64,000 nt of DNA from Acinetobacter gerneri DSM 14967 = CIP 107464 = MTCC 9824 (GTDB lineage Bacteria; Pseudomonadota; Gammaproteobacteria; Pseudomonadales; Moraxellaceae), in assembly GCF_000368565.1 (NCBI RefSeq), contig NZ_KB849542.1, forward strand, positions 486,222-550,221. The letters are read 5' to 3'. The translations under genes and the position numbers were made by a program. Positions within the stretch are counted from its first letter, which is position 1; each line of letters begins with the position of its first letter. The notes below the pieces were generated by a model. It saw nothing but the letters and a program-made list of their open reading frames with translations. It did no database searches and was not told the origin of the DNA. Positions 1 to 10,153 of the stretch are shown here, in pieces.

Positions 1-560
1 GTATTGCCATCAGCATCCGTCACAATGATCGTGCTTCCAGCTTCACCTGTACCTGACAAACTTGTGCCATTTTCTGTGATTTCTGGAACGTCAACATGTT
101 GATCACCACCGACAAGCTCAGCTTTCCCTGACTCATTGCCATTGGTGTCTATCGCTTCGATCGTACCAAGCTCACCTTCAGTCAATGGATTTTCTGGGAA
201 GGTCCAATGACCATTCTCATCAACCACAGTCGTAGAAGTATTGCCATCAGCATCCGTCACGATGATCGTACTTCCAGCCTCGCCTGTGCCTGACAAACTT
301 GTGCCATTTTCTGTGATTTCTGGAATATCAACGTGTTGATCGCCACCTATTAACTCAACTTCACCAGACTCATTACCATTGATGTCTATCGCTTCAATAC
401 TTCCAACTTCACCTTCTGTTAATGGATTTTCTGGGAAGGTCCAATTGCCATTTTCATCCACCACAGTTGTAGAGGTATTGCCATCCGCATCTGTCACGAT
501 GATCGTGCTTCCTGCCTCACCTGTACCTGACAAGCTTGTGCCATTTTCAGTGATTTCTGG
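1..560 (-). pseudogene. Out-of-frame continuation of the Bap-like adhesin (partial)
   Basis: This stretch encodes more of the same Ig-like adhesin repeats as the gene to its right, but in a different reading frame. Read on the minus strand from base 560 it begins [17 protein letters not shown] and stays open to base 1, so the original gene ran beyond the window. The repeat unit is 237 bp (79 residues): the unit marker encoding NPLTEG recurs at 184 and 421. The next marker lies at 783, which is two units minus 112 bp. The fragment has no start codon of its own and is probably not translated unless the frameshift is a sequence error. The C-terminal type I secretion signal expected of such adhesins would lie outside the window. 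Confidence 0.7.
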
Positions 561-3500
561 AAAGTCCAATGACCATTTTCATCCACCACAGTTGTAGAGG
601 TATTGCCGTCAGCATCCGTCACACTGATCGTGCTTCCAGCCTCACCTGTACCTGACAAACTTGTGCCATTTTCTGTGATTTCTGGAACGTCAACGTGTTG
701 ATCGCCACCAACGACAGGTGCCGTTCCAGACTCATTGCCATTTGTGTCAATCGCTTCAATGCTTCCGACTTCACCTTCTGTTAATGGATTTTCTGGGAAA
801 GTCCAATGACCATTTTCATCCACCACAGTTGTAGAGGTATTGCCATCAGCATCCGTCACAATGATCGTGCTTCCAGCCTCGCCTGTACCTGACAAACTTG
901 TGCCATTCTCATCAACAAGAGGTTTGTTTACTTCTACAGGATCTACTGGATCAACAGGATCAATCGGGTCTACTGGATTCACGGGATCAATAGGATCCAC
1001 TGGATCAACTGGATCAACTGGATCAATCGGATCCACTGGATCAATAGGGTCCACTGGTTCAATAGGGTCCACTGGATCAATTGGGTCCACTGGATCAACT
1101 GGGTCCACTGGTTCAACAGGATCAATCGGGTCTACTGGATCAATCGGATCAACTGGTTCTACAGGGTCGACTGGATCAATCGGATCAACTGGATCTACTG
1201 GTTCTACAGGATCAACTGGATCCACAGGATCGACTGGATCAATTGGGTCCACTGGATCAATAGGATCGACTGGATCAATTGGGTCCACTGGTTCTACAGG
1301 ATCAATCGGATCTACTGGGTCAACAGGATCTACTGGTTCTACAGGATCAACTGGTTCTACAGGATCTACTGGTTCTACAGGGTCAACAGGATCAATCGGA
1401 TCAACTGGATCTACTGGTTCTACAGGATCAACTGGTTCTACAGGATCAACTGGATCCACAGGATCTACTGGATCGACTGGATCAATTGGGTCCACTGGAT
1501 CAATTGGGTCCACTGGATCAATCGGATCGACTGGATCAATTGGGTCCACTGGTTCTACAGGATCAATCGGATCTACTGGGTCAACAGGATCTACTGGATT
1601 CACTGGATCAATCGGTTCTACAGGATCAATCGGGTCTACAGGATCAACAGGATCAATCGGGTCTACTGGATCAATCGGGTCTACTGGGTCAATTGGATCA
1701 ACAGGATCAATTGGGTCTACTGGGTCAATTGGATCAACTGGATCAACTGGGTCCACTGGTTCAACAGGATCTACTGGATCAATCGGATCTACTGGATCTA
1801 CTGGATCAACTGGATCAACAGGATCTACTGGATCAATCGGATCTACTGGTTCTACAGGGTCGACTGGATCAATCGGATCAACAGGATCAATCGGATCTAC
1901 TGGATCTACTGGATCTACTGGATCAATCGGATCAATTGGGTCCACTGGATCAACAGGATGAACAGGATCTACAGGATCAATCGGATCTACTGGGTCTACA
2001 GGATCTACTGGATCAATCGGATCTACTGGATCTACTGGGTCGACTGGATCAATCGGATCTACTGGATCAATTGGGTCTACTGGATCAACTGGGTCAACAG
2101 GATCTACTGGATCAATTGGATCTACTGGATCAATTGGATCAATTGGATCAATTGGATCAATTGGATCAATTGGATCAATTGGGTCTACTGGATCAATCGG
2201 ATCTACTGGATCAATTGGGTCTACTGGTTCTACAGGGTCAACTGGATCAATAGGATCAACAGGTTCTACTGGATCAACAGGATCAACTGGATCAACTGGG
2301 TCAATTGGGTCAATTGGGTCAACAGGATCTACTGGTTCTACAGGGTCAATAGGATCAATCGGATCAACAGGGTCAATAGGATCTACTGGATCAATCGGAT
2401 CAACAGGGTCTACTGGTTCTACAGGATCAATTGGGTCTACTGGGTCAATTGGATCAACAGGATCAACTGGATCAATAGGATCAACTGGATCAACTGGATC
2501 AATCGGATCGACAGGATCAATCGGATCAACAGGATCAACAGGATCAACAGGATCAACAGGATCAACAGGATCAACAGGATCAACAGGATCAACAGGATCA
2601 ACAGGATCAATTGGATCAATTGGATCAATTGGATCAATCGGATCAATCGGATCAATCGGATCAATCGGATCAATCGGATCAATCGGATCAACCGGATCAA
2701 TCGGATCAACAGGATCAACTGGATCAACTGGATCAACAGGATCAACAGGATCAACAGGATCAATAGGGTCAACTGGATCAATTGGATCAATTGGGTCAAC
2801 AGGATCTACTGGATATACTGGATCAATCGGATCTACAGGATCAATTGGGTCCACTGGATCAACTGGATCAATCGGGTCAACTGGATCTACTGGATTCACT
2901 GGATCTACAGGTTCTACTGGATCAATAGGATCGACTGGATCAATCGGGTCAACTGGGTCCACAGGATCTACTGGATCAATCGGATCAATTGGGTCCACTG
3001 GATCAATCGGGTCTACTGGATCAATAGGATCTACTGGATCAATAGGATCTACTGGGTCAATAATTTGATCACCACCTATAATTTGCCCTTGTCCAGACTC
3101 ATTACCATTCGTATCAATTGCTTCGATCGTACCAAGCTCGCCTTCGGTCAATGGATTTTCTGGGAAGGTCCAATGACCATTTTCATCAACGATTGTTGTA
3201 GCAGTATTACCATCTAAATCAGTTACGATGATCGTGCTTCCAGCCTCGCCTGTACCTGACAAACTTGTGCCATTTTCTGTGATTTCCGGGATATCAACGT
3301 GCTGATCACCACCTATAATTTGCCCTTGTCCAGACTCATTACCATTGCTATCAACCGCTTCGATGCTTCCGACTTCACCTTCTGTTAATGGATTTTCTGG
3401 GAAAGTCCATTTGCCATTCTCATCAACTACAGTTGTAGAGGTATTACCATCGGCATCTGTCACAATAATCGTGCTTCCAGCATCACCAGTGCCTGACAAG

Positions 3501-4186
3501 CTCGCACCATTCTCATCAACAAGAGGTTTGTTTACTTCTACAGGATCTACTGGGTCAATTGGATCAACAGGATCAACAGGATCAACAGGATCAACAGGAT
3601 CAATTGGGTCTACTGGATCAACAGGGGCTATCGGATCGACTGGTTGAACTGGTTCTTCTGGAGTAATTGGATCAATGGGTTGAGATGGTTCTACTGGAAC
3701 AACTGGAGTTTCAGTAGATTGCTCTTCTTTAGAGTCAGAACTACCTGAACCACCACTCGCTGCAATTGCAGCAGCTCCTAAAACACCAGCCCCGCCAGCA
3801 AACCACCAAGGATTCAGCAACATAAATCCTGAATCATCATGGTACAAAAGTGGCTCAACATCATCTAAAACTTGATATGGAATAGAGTTATCCATGACTT
3901 GCAAGTCTTCTAAATGTTGAATCCATAAAAGACGCTGATCATCATCTAGAAAAACAAGACTATTATCAGAATTTTCCTGATTATTGTAGAAATTTGTTAT
4001 TTTTAGAACTTCGTCACTATCATTAAAATGGATAAATAAGTCATTACCAATTCTTTCAATTTTTTTGATTTGTTTAGTTGAAACTTCAACGAGTACAACT
4101 GAATTTTCTTGAATATCGAAGTCGTACTTTAACCCCGAATCAATAATTTGATGAGACGCTTTAGATATAATACTGACGTTATTCAT
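494..4186 (-). CDS. Bap/BapA-type giant adhesin, N-terminal part, ended by frameshift
   Basis: Surface adhesin of the Bap/BapA type, normally exported by a type I system and used in attachment and biofilm. Residues 1 to about 100 form the BapA-prefix-like domain typical of Acinetobacter adhesins. A glycine/alanine-rich hinge follows ([20 protein letters not shown], about 126-145), then a short Pro/Asp linker, two Ig-like repeats of about 79 residues ([11 protein letters not shown] start, [15 protein letters not shown] core), a 700-residue VDP/IDP tract (about 375-1083) and two more Ig-like repeats. The frame is lost after residue 1209 (base 560); 21 off-frame residues precede a TGA at 494-496. 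Family members usually run to several thousand residues, so this reading is a truncation. A single-base assembly error in or near this repeat cannot be excluded. Confidence 0.8.
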   Translation of the reverse strand: MNNVSIISKASHQIIDSGLKYDFDIQENSVVLVEVSTKQIKKIERIGNDLFIHFNDSDEVLKITNFYNNQENSDNSLVFLDDDQRLLWIQHLEDLQVMDNSIPYQVLDDVEPLLYHDDSGFMLLNPWWFAGGAGVLGAAAIAASGGSGSSDSKEEQSTETPVVPVEPSQPIDPITPEEPVQPVDPIAPVDPVDPIDPVDPVDPVDPVDPIDPVDPVEVNKPLVDENGASLSGTGDAGSTIIVTDADGNTSTTVVDENGKWTFPENPLTEGEVGSIEAVDSNGNESGQGQIIGGDQHVDIPEITENGTSLSGTGEAGSTIIVTDLDGNTATTIVDENGHWTFPENPLTEGELGTIEAIDTNGNESGQGQIIGGDQIIDPVDPIDPVDPIDPVDPIDPVDPIDPIDPVDPVDPVDPIDPVDPIDPVEPVDPVNPVDPVDPIDPVDPVDPIDPVDPIDPVYPVDPVDPIDPIDPVDPIDPVDPVDPVDPVDPVDPVDPIDPVDPIDPIDPIDPIDPIDPIDPIDPIDPIDPVDPVDPVDPVDPVDPVDPVDPVDPVDPIDPVDPIDPVDPVDPIDPVDPVDPIDPVDPIDPVEPVDPVDPIDPVDPIDPVDPIDPIDPVEPVDPVDPIDPIDPVDPVDPVDPVEPVDPIDPVDPVEPVDPIDPVDPIDPVDPIDPIDPIDPIDPIDPIDPVDPIDPVDPVDPVDPVDPIDPVDPIDPVDPVDPVDPIDPVDPVDPVDPIDPVDPVHPVDPVDPIDPIDPVDPVDPVDPIDPVDPIDPVDPVEPVDPIDPVDPVDPVDPVDPVDPIDPVDPVEPVDPVDPVDPIDPVDPIDPVDPIDPVDPIDPVDPIDPVDPVDPIDPVEPIDPVNPVDPVDPVDPIDPVEPVDPIDPVDPIDPVDPIDPVDPIDPVDPVDPVDPVDPVEPVDPVEPVDPVDPIDPVDPVEPVDPVEPVDPVEPVDPVDPVDPIDPVEPVDPIDPVDPIDPVDPIDPVDPVDPVDPVEPVDPVDPIDPVDPVEPVDPIDPVDPIDPVEPVDPVDPVDPIDPVDPIEPVDPIDPVDPIDPVDPVDPVDPIDPVNPVDPIDPVDPVDPVEVNKPLVDENGTSLSGTGEAGSTIIVTDADGNTSTTVVDENGHWTFPENPLTEGEVGSIEAIDTNGNESGTAPVVGGDQHVDVPEITENGTSLSGTGEAGSTISVTDADGNTSTTVVDENGHWTFQKSLKMAQACQVQVRQEARSS
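937..3062 (-). repeat. VDP/IDP 9-bp tandem repeat tract
   Basis: About 2.1 kb of 9-bp units encode (Val/Ile)-Asp-Pro, roughly 236 copies, with occasional Glu, Asn, His or Tyr replacements. On the plus strand the unit reads ggatcNacN with a few synonymous variants. Blocks with identical codons occur in runs: ggatcaaca repeats about ten times near 2523-2612, and ggatcaatc/ggatcaatt runs flank it at 2608-2690. Such homogeneous blocks point to recent slippage or unequal exchange. A shorter tract of the same kind lies at about 3540-3640. All six frames are nearly stop-free here, which creates long false reading frames on the plus strand. Confidence 0.9.
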
Positions 4187-4757
4187 GATTAATAATTACC
4201 ATTGGTTACACTATTATTATTGTACTTTTATTAACCCCACACTTTTAAACTGTTTAAATGATCTAAATTTAATATATGAAAAATTATTTAAATATAAAAT
4301 ATAATCAATAATTTATAAAAAAAATCTTAGTTCACATTTTATTCATAATTATAGGATATTTATAAACATTCTATTTTTTTGATAAATTACGAAGACAAAC
4401 ATATCTGAATAAACATACAATAATAAATATATTTACAAGTGATTTACTTTGAATTAGGTATTTTGCGAATTTTTATTTATCAATTGATAAAAAATAACAT
4501 GTAAAATGTATTAAAAAATTTTAAAAGTGCTATTTACCGCTCATTTTCCACTCTACAACCTTTGAACTATCACAATAGTTTTTATTTATTAATACAAAGT
4601 ATTTATAAAAATAAATAAAAGAAAAACACTCATATAAATTTATGATAATTTAGATTTTATAATTATATTTTTATTGATAATTATTATAAAAATTCACATC
4701 TAAATTAACGATCATTTTTGGTTTTATTTCTCTTTGGTATCATCTGAAATAAGTAAA
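4187..4757. other. AT-rich intergenic region upstream of the adhesin
   Basis: About 570 bp with no credible gene. It should hold the adhesin promoter and leader. The only clear symmetry is a perfect 16-bp palindrome, TTTATCAATTGATAAA, at 4476-4491. I cannot assign it to a regulator. The region is much more AT-rich than its neighbours. Confidence 0.6.
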
Positions 4758-4788
4758 AACCAGTAAAAACTTTTATTTTTTACTGGTT
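4758..4788 (-). terminator. Terminator after iacG
   Basis: Perfect 12-bp stem AACCAGTAAAAA (4758-4769) with TTTTTACTGGTT (4777-4788) and a 7-nt loop. On the minus strand it is followed by a T-rich run. It lies just past the iacG stop codon and probably ends the iac transcript. Confidence 0.8.
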
Positions 4789-4794
4789 CTATCT

Positions 4795-5790
<996 letters not shown>

Positions 5791-5841
5791 TTAAAATCTC
5801 TGCCAAAACTTGTCTTGATCTCTTGCCATCTTAGATTTTTA

Positions 5842-6795
5842 TTAGATATCAAGGACTAAACGTGCAGATTTAGAACGTGAACAACACACCAATATTTGTT
5901 CATTACTGGCTTTTTCTTCATCGGTAAAATATACATCTCGATGATCAGGTTCACCCTCAATCACATCACACATACATGTGCCACAGACACCTTGTTCACA
6001 TGACATTTCAATTTCTATGCCTTCTCGTGCCAGCGCTTGTAAAATCGTTTCATCACCATTGACCATGACAATTTTGCCACTTTGCTGCGCAACGACTTCA
6101 AAAGAATCTCCACCCGTTTCCACTTCGACTTGGAAATATTCTTTGTGAATATTGGCGCTTGGAAATTGTTGAGTTTCTGCAAGATTGATCACCCAATCCA
6201 TAAAACCATTTGGTCCACATGTGTAAATGTGGCTTTCTTTGTCTATGTTATGAATCGCTGTTTCAAAAAACTCGCGGTGACTTGCACCTTCTGATTTAAA
6301 GTGAAAATGACTATGTGCAGCCAGTACACCATTTTTGATTTCGTCTACAAATGCACAGCGTTCAGGGCTTGCACCGCAGTAATGCAATTCAAATGAAGCA
6401 CCTTCATGATGTAACTGATATGCCATGGTAATCAGTGGTGTAATACCAATCCCGCCACCGATGAGAACACTATGTTTTGCTTTCACTAATGGAAATAAAT
6501 TGCGCGGTTCACTGACTTGGATTTGCATGCCATCTTGGATGTCATTAAATGCTGAAAGTGAGCCACCTCTCGATTCAGGATCATTTAAAATCCCTAATCT
6601 AAACATCCCTTGTTTGCTTGGATCTTGGCACAGTGAATACTGGCGTATCATCCCATTGGGTAAATGCACATCAATATGTGATCCAGCTTCAATTTTTGGT
6701 AATTGCGTGCTTGTTGCAGATTCAAATTCCATTACTGCAACATTGCCGCCTTCTACATGGCGGTTTTTGACGATGACATGATAAAGTGCTGTCAT
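5842..6795 (-). CDS. iacF: Ferredoxin:NAD(P)H reductase for Rieske dioxygenase (IacF)
   Basis: Electron-transfer subunit of the phthalate dioxygenase reductase/VanB class. It would pass electrons from NAD(P)H through FMN and a plant-type [2Fe-2S] cluster to the IacCD oxygenase. Flavin binding is seen in RQYSLCQDP (about 52-60) and the nucleotide site in GGGIGITPLITMAYQL (about 113-128). The C-terminal cluster ligands are CEQGVCGTCMC plus a later Cys in LVCCSRS. At 317 residues it has family length. The start has GGAG 8 nt upstream. It is about 35-40% like the VanB protein encoded at 29243 by eye. A 212-bp gap with a hairpin separates it from iacE upstream. Confidence 0.85.
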   Translation of the reverse strand: MTALYHVIVKNRHVEGGNVAVMEFESATSTQLPKIEAGSHIDVHLPNGMIRQYSLCQDPSKQGMFRLGILNDPESRGGSLSAFNDIQDGMQIQVSEPRNLFPLVKAKHSVLIGGGIGITPLITMAYQLHHEGASFELHYCGASPERCAFVDEIKNGVLAAHSHFHFKSEGASHREFFETAIHNIDKESHIYTCGPNGFMDWVINLAETQQFPSANIHKEYFQVEVETGGDSFEVVAQQSGKIVMVNGDETILQALAREGIEIEMSCEQGVCGTCMCDVIEGEPDHRDVYFTDEEKASNEQILVCCSRSKSARLVLDI

Positions 6796-6948
6796 TTTGC
6801 AAACTCCATTTGTTTTCTATACCACCCAAAAACTTTGAATCATAAATTGACTACGCTTTGCGTCTTTTCAAAATATTCCCAATGTCTGGATTTTCCTAAA
6901 GCCACGCCCACATATGTGATTTAAAATGCAGGCTCAAGCTAATTGTTT

Positions 6949-6992
6949 GATCAAATCGTTATTTAACTTAGCTCAAATAAAACGATTTGATC
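6949..6992 (-). other. Intercistronic hairpin between iacE and iacF
   Basis: Perfect 12-bp inverted repeat GATCAAATCGTT (6949-6960) and AACGATTTGATC (6981-6992). The 20-nt loop can pair further (ATTT with AAAT). No T-run follows in the minus direction, so it looks more like an RNA processing or stability element than a terminator. It sits in the only long gap inside the iac operon (6796-7007). Confidence 0.6.
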
Positions 6993-7007
6993 GTAGATCG
7001 TTGCGCC

Positions 7008-7745
7008 TTAGCGCATGAACAATCCACCATTAATATCCCAAGTTGCACCTGTCACAAAGGCAGCATTTGGACTTGCCAAAAGCGCACATGTTTCAGCGAT
7101 GAACTCCATACTTCCCAAAGCTTTGACTGGAATGTTTTGGATAAACTGCGCCATTTTTTCATCTGACACAACGCTATGCACAATCGGCGACTCCATTGGA
7201 CCTGGTGCGATTGCATTGACTGTGACACCTTTGCCAGCAAATTCTTTGGCAAAAATTTTGGTTAATATCACGATTGCGCCTTTGGTTGCAGCATAATGCG
7301 CGCCCGTTGCTGTACCGCCATTTTGACCTGCAAGCGAAGCCATATTGACGATACGGCCATTGCCTTGGTCTGCCATAAACTTACCAATGATTTGACAAGC
7401 TTGAAATGTGCCACGCTGATTGACTTGCGTTACCCAATCAAAATCACTCGCTGTAATTTCCAAGACAGGGGTTGCTTTGGTCACAGTCGCGTTATTGATC
7501 AAAACATCCAATTTTCCAAAGTTGTTTTTGATCCAATCTACTGCCGCAATAAAATCACCTTCAACTGAAATATCGAGTTTCAGCGGATAAATATTTTCAG
7601 CATGCGCACTTTTTTGCTTAGCATTTTCAGCTTTTTCTAAAGTACTTGCAGACAAAATCACTTGATGACCTTGAGCTGCAAAATTCTCAGCGATGACATT
7701 TCCAAGCCCAGATGCTGCACCTGTAACTAAAACAACTTGTTGCAT
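7008..7745 (-). CDS. iacE: Short-chain dehydrogenase/reductase (IacE)
   Basis: Classical SDR of 245 residues in the iac operon. In characterised iac pathways IacE acts with IacA early in indole-acetate oxidation. The NAD(P) site is TGAASGLG (residues 8-15). The structural NNAT motif is at about 86-89, catalytic Ser in NMASLAGQNG (about 135-144), and the YxxxK pair in HYAATKGA (about 152-159). The C-terminus GATWDINGG is typical. An AGGAG box lies 6 nt before ATG. Nine bases separate it from iacD upstream, which supports co-transcription. Confidence 0.85.
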   Translation of the reverse strand: MQQVVLVTGAASGLGNVIAENFAAQGHQVILSASTLEKAENAKQKSAHAENIYPLKLDISVEGDFIAAVDWIKNNFGKLDVLINNATVTKATPVLEITASDFDWVTQVNQRGTFQACQIIGKFMADQGNGRIVNMASLAGQNGGTATGAHYAATKGAIVILTKIFAKEFAGKGVTVNAIAPGPMESPIVHSVVSDEKMAQFIQNIPVKALGSMEFIAETCALLASPNAAFVTGATWDINGGLFMR

Positions 7746-7754
7746 ATCTCGCTC

Positions 7755-8237
7755 CTAAAGAATGTAACTAATACCAGCCAAAGTATCGGTAGAGTTGACT
7801 AAATTGATAATTTTACGATTGATTTTGAGACCATCTTGATCACGTACCAAGTGATATGTCACGTCTGCGGTATAGTGCTTAAGATTTTCCTTACGAAACT
7901 CACGCAGGTTTTGCGCACAACGTAAAACGATTTCATTGTCTTGATCTTGAATGACTCGTACACGTGAAATGCTACGCACCGTATTGGCTTTCGGTGCAGT
8001 TGAAATCGCTTCACCATTTTGTAAACGTTCAACGCGCAGCTTACGCATATGATGATCGTCATAAGCATAGTTCAAATGATTTTCATAATCCGTCAACTTT
8101 GGATCAATCGGAATAATGTATTTACCTTGTTCATTCCAAAGATCCAGCCATTCGTTATATTCTGAATGATCCAACATATCTGCTTCAGCCCAGATGAAAG
8201 CAGTCACTTCATTGAGTAAATTCAAATTGATATTCAT
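7755..8237 (-). CDS. iacD: Aromatic-ring-hydroxylating dioxygenase beta subunit (IacD)
   Basis: Small (beta) subunit of the Rieske dioxygenase, 160 residues, of the BenB/AntB type with the SnoaL/NTF2-like cone fold. It has no metal centre and gives structure to the alpha-beta oligomer. The family pattern is seen in EADMLDHSEYNEWLDLW near the N-terminus and in RVIQDQDNEIVLRCAQNLRE and the C-terminal KINRKIINLVNS. It lies 10 bp downstream of iacC and has a strong AAGGAGAG box before ATG. Confidence 0.87.
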   Translation of the reverse strand: MNINLNLLNEVTAFIWAEADMLDHSEYNEWLDLWNEQGKYIIPIDPKLTDYENHLNYAYDDHHMRKLRVERLQNGEAISTAPKANTVRSISRVRVIQDQDNEIVLRCAQNLREFRKENLKHYTADVTYHLVRDQDGLKINRKIINLVNSTDTLAGISYIL

Positions 8238-8247
8238 TGCTCTCTCC

Positions 8248-9525
8248 TTAAGCCGTCATCATCTTTTTCCACTGCTGATATGCACCACGCATACCCGTCT
8301 CTGCACTCACATCACTTTTTAAACCGTCTTCTGTTTTTACTTCGCCCGGCAAACCGCGATTGAGCATGATCCAGAGATCATTCCCTGCATTGGCACCATG
8401 TTGTACACGCTCCCAAGCTTCTGCATCATCTGGCGTACCAAAACCAAATGGTCCTTGGAAATGTTCATGCAAACGTAGGCGGTATTGATTTGCGATTTGT
8501 GGTCCGCCATCCATGGTAATTACGGAGTGGTGAATTTCTGTTTTATCCACTGCCAATGGTTGCATCACTCGGAAGAACGCCATTGAGCAAGCGATGTTTG
8601 GGAATATATTTAAGTTAAATCCTGAACCACCTACCGCACGAACGATACGACGAACCTCAAGTTCAGCATGACCTTCATCACGTAATGCTTGTGCCAAATC
8701 TTCGAAACGCTCTTGAATCGGACGCTCCATCAATTCTTCATCCAAATCAACCAATTCAGGAATCATCACCATTACGCTATGACCATTGCCCAAATCTTCT
8801 ACAAAACCCGGTTGATTTTCAAAGTTAAATAACTCTTCTGTTTTTTCGTCAACAGAGCTTAAAAATGATTTGTGTACCAATGGGAAATGGTAAGCATCCG
8901 TTGTATTTTCAAGTTGGATTTTCCAGTTGCCTGGGAAGGTAAAGCGATGTTCACCCAACACTTTGATCGGATAACCTGCACCCTGTTTCATGAATAAATC
9001 AATCCATTTTTTTGCAGGTCCAAGAAATTCTTCTAGTGGCTGAATATCTTCTTTAAATGACGCGAAAATCATGCCGTTATATTCTTCAACACGTAGGCTA
9101 ATCAGTGGAAATTCTGATTTGTCCAAACATTCACCGTAGCTTTCTGGTGAAGGTACGCCACGTAATGAACCATCCAGTGCATAGCTCCAGCCATGGTATG
9201 GGCAGACAAAACTATTGGTTTTGCCTTTTTTATGTTCACAAACAGTTGCAGCACGGTGGCGACAACGGTTTAAAAGTACGTGAACTTTCTTTTTACGGTC
9301 ACGTACCGCAACAACAGGTTGCTTACCAATATTCATGGTTTTATAGCTACCTGCATCTGGGATTTCACTGGCATGTGCAACCCAGACCCATGTGTTATAA
9401 AAAATCTTTTCCATTTCATCTTCAAAGATTTTTTCGTCTTTATACAAAGACGTATGCACGCGATCATCTTGTACCAGCTGGCTATAATCCACTTCTATAT
9501 TTTGCATTGGGATAAGGCTATTCAT
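8248..9525 (-). CDS. iacC: Rieske non-heme iron dioxygenase alpha subunit (IacC)
   Basis: Catalytic subunit of a ring-hydroxylating dioxygenase in the BenA/AntA group, about 425 residues. In the iac pathway it acts on the ring of an IAA-derived intermediate on the way to catechol. The Rieske cluster ligands are visible as C-R-H (NRCRHRA) and C-x2-H (VCPYHGWSYAL). The mononuclear iron site shows as ENTTDAYHFPLVHKSF (Asp and two His). ATG occurs at 9531 and 9525; the second is 9 nt from AGGAAA and is preferred. It is separated by about 70 bp from iacI upstream. Confidence 0.88.
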   Translation of the reverse strand: MNSLIPMQNIEVDYSQLVQDDRVHTSLYKDEKIFEDEMEKIFYNTWVWVAHASEIPDAGSYKTMNIGKQPVVAVRDRKKKVHVLLNRCRHRAATVCEHKKGKTNSFVCPYHGWSYALDGSLRGVPSPESYGECLDKSEFPLISLRVEEYNGMIFASFKEDIQPLEEFLGPAKKWIDLFMKQGAGYPIKVLGEHRFTFPGNWKIQLENTTDAYHFPLVHKSFLSSVDEKTEELFNFENQPGFVEDLGNGHSVMVMIPELVDLDEELMERPIQERFEDLAQALRDEGHAELEVRRIVRAVGGSGFNLNIFPNIACSMAFFRVMQPLAVDKTEIHHSVITMDGGPQIANQYRLRLHEHFQGPFGFGTPDDAEAWERVQHGANAGNDLWIMLNRGLPGEVKTEDGLKSDVSAETGMRGAYQQWKKMMTA

Positions 9526-9594
9526 GTCCATTTTCCTTTTTCATTTTCCTTTGAACAAAACCACTCGGCTTTGCTATTTTCTTTCAATCATTTG

Positions 9595-10122
9595 TTAATT
9601 AATTTTCGGTACAGGCAATTCTGCATCGCTATGCCAATGATCCACTGGACGACTAAAAATATTTTCCGTTTGAAAATGTTTAATCTTCCAAGTGCCATCT
9701 TTTTGGCGTTTAAATTTGACCTGCAATTTGGCTGCATTGAGATGACTACGACCATCTCTAAATGTTGAGGTTTGCAGCATGAGCCATGAGGCTTTAGCAC
9801 TATTTTTTTCAATATAAATCTGTTCAGAACTGACAAAGTGCGCATTCATCACAAAATGTGATTCTTTATGCATGTAGCTTTGAAACATCTTTCGGATCTG
9901 CTTTGATGTTTCATAGCGTCCAAAGGATTTTGCATATTTTTCACCAATGCCTTCCCAAATACTGTTTGTATCAAACAGGTTCATCAACGCATCAAGGTCA
10001 GTATTGGCATCCAGTGCATCACAGATTTCCATATAAAGATTGATGCAATTGCGGATCGCACTTTCTGCTTCGAGATGTTCGAGGCGTGTGATGATTTTTT
10101 GCATTTCCTTGTCATGCTTCAT
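9595..10122 (-). CDS. iacI: SnoaL-like/NTF2-fold protein (IacI)
   Basis: Protein of about 175 residues that looks like an NTF2/SnoaL-fold accessory protein (IRNCINLYMEICDALD near the N-terminus; FVMNAHFVSSEQIYI mid-protein; VKFKRQKDGTWKIKHFQTE near the end). IacI is part of known iac clusters and its exact role is unsettled. The longest frame begins with TTG at 10128; ATG at 10122 with AAGGA 9 nt upstream is preferred. It lies only 31 bp downstream of iacA, leaving no room for iacB, which I recall lying between iacA and iacI in other Acinetobacter clusters. Confidence 0.72.
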   Translation of the reverse strand: MKHDKEMQKIITRLEHLEAESAIRNCINLYMEICDALDANTDLDALMNLFDTNSIWEGIGEKYAKSFGRYETSKQIRKMFQSYMHKESHFVMNAHFVSSEQIYIEKNSAKASWLMLQTSTFRDGRSHLNAAKLQVKFKRQKDGTWKIKHFQTENIFSRPVDHWHSDAELPVPKIN

Positions 10123-10153
10123 TTTCAAACATCCTTATATTGAAAATAAAATC

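Noticed and set aside
2437..2799. 120-codon Leu/Ile-rich minus-strand frame resembling a membrane protein
   Set aside because: It lies wholly inside the adhesin repeat tract in another frame.
840..3217. Long plus-strand reading frames rich in Gly-Ser-Thr or Asn-Arg-Ile-Tyr
   Set aside because: They are frame shadows of the 9-bp VDP repeat, which has almost no stop codons in any frame. No ribosome sites or family features.
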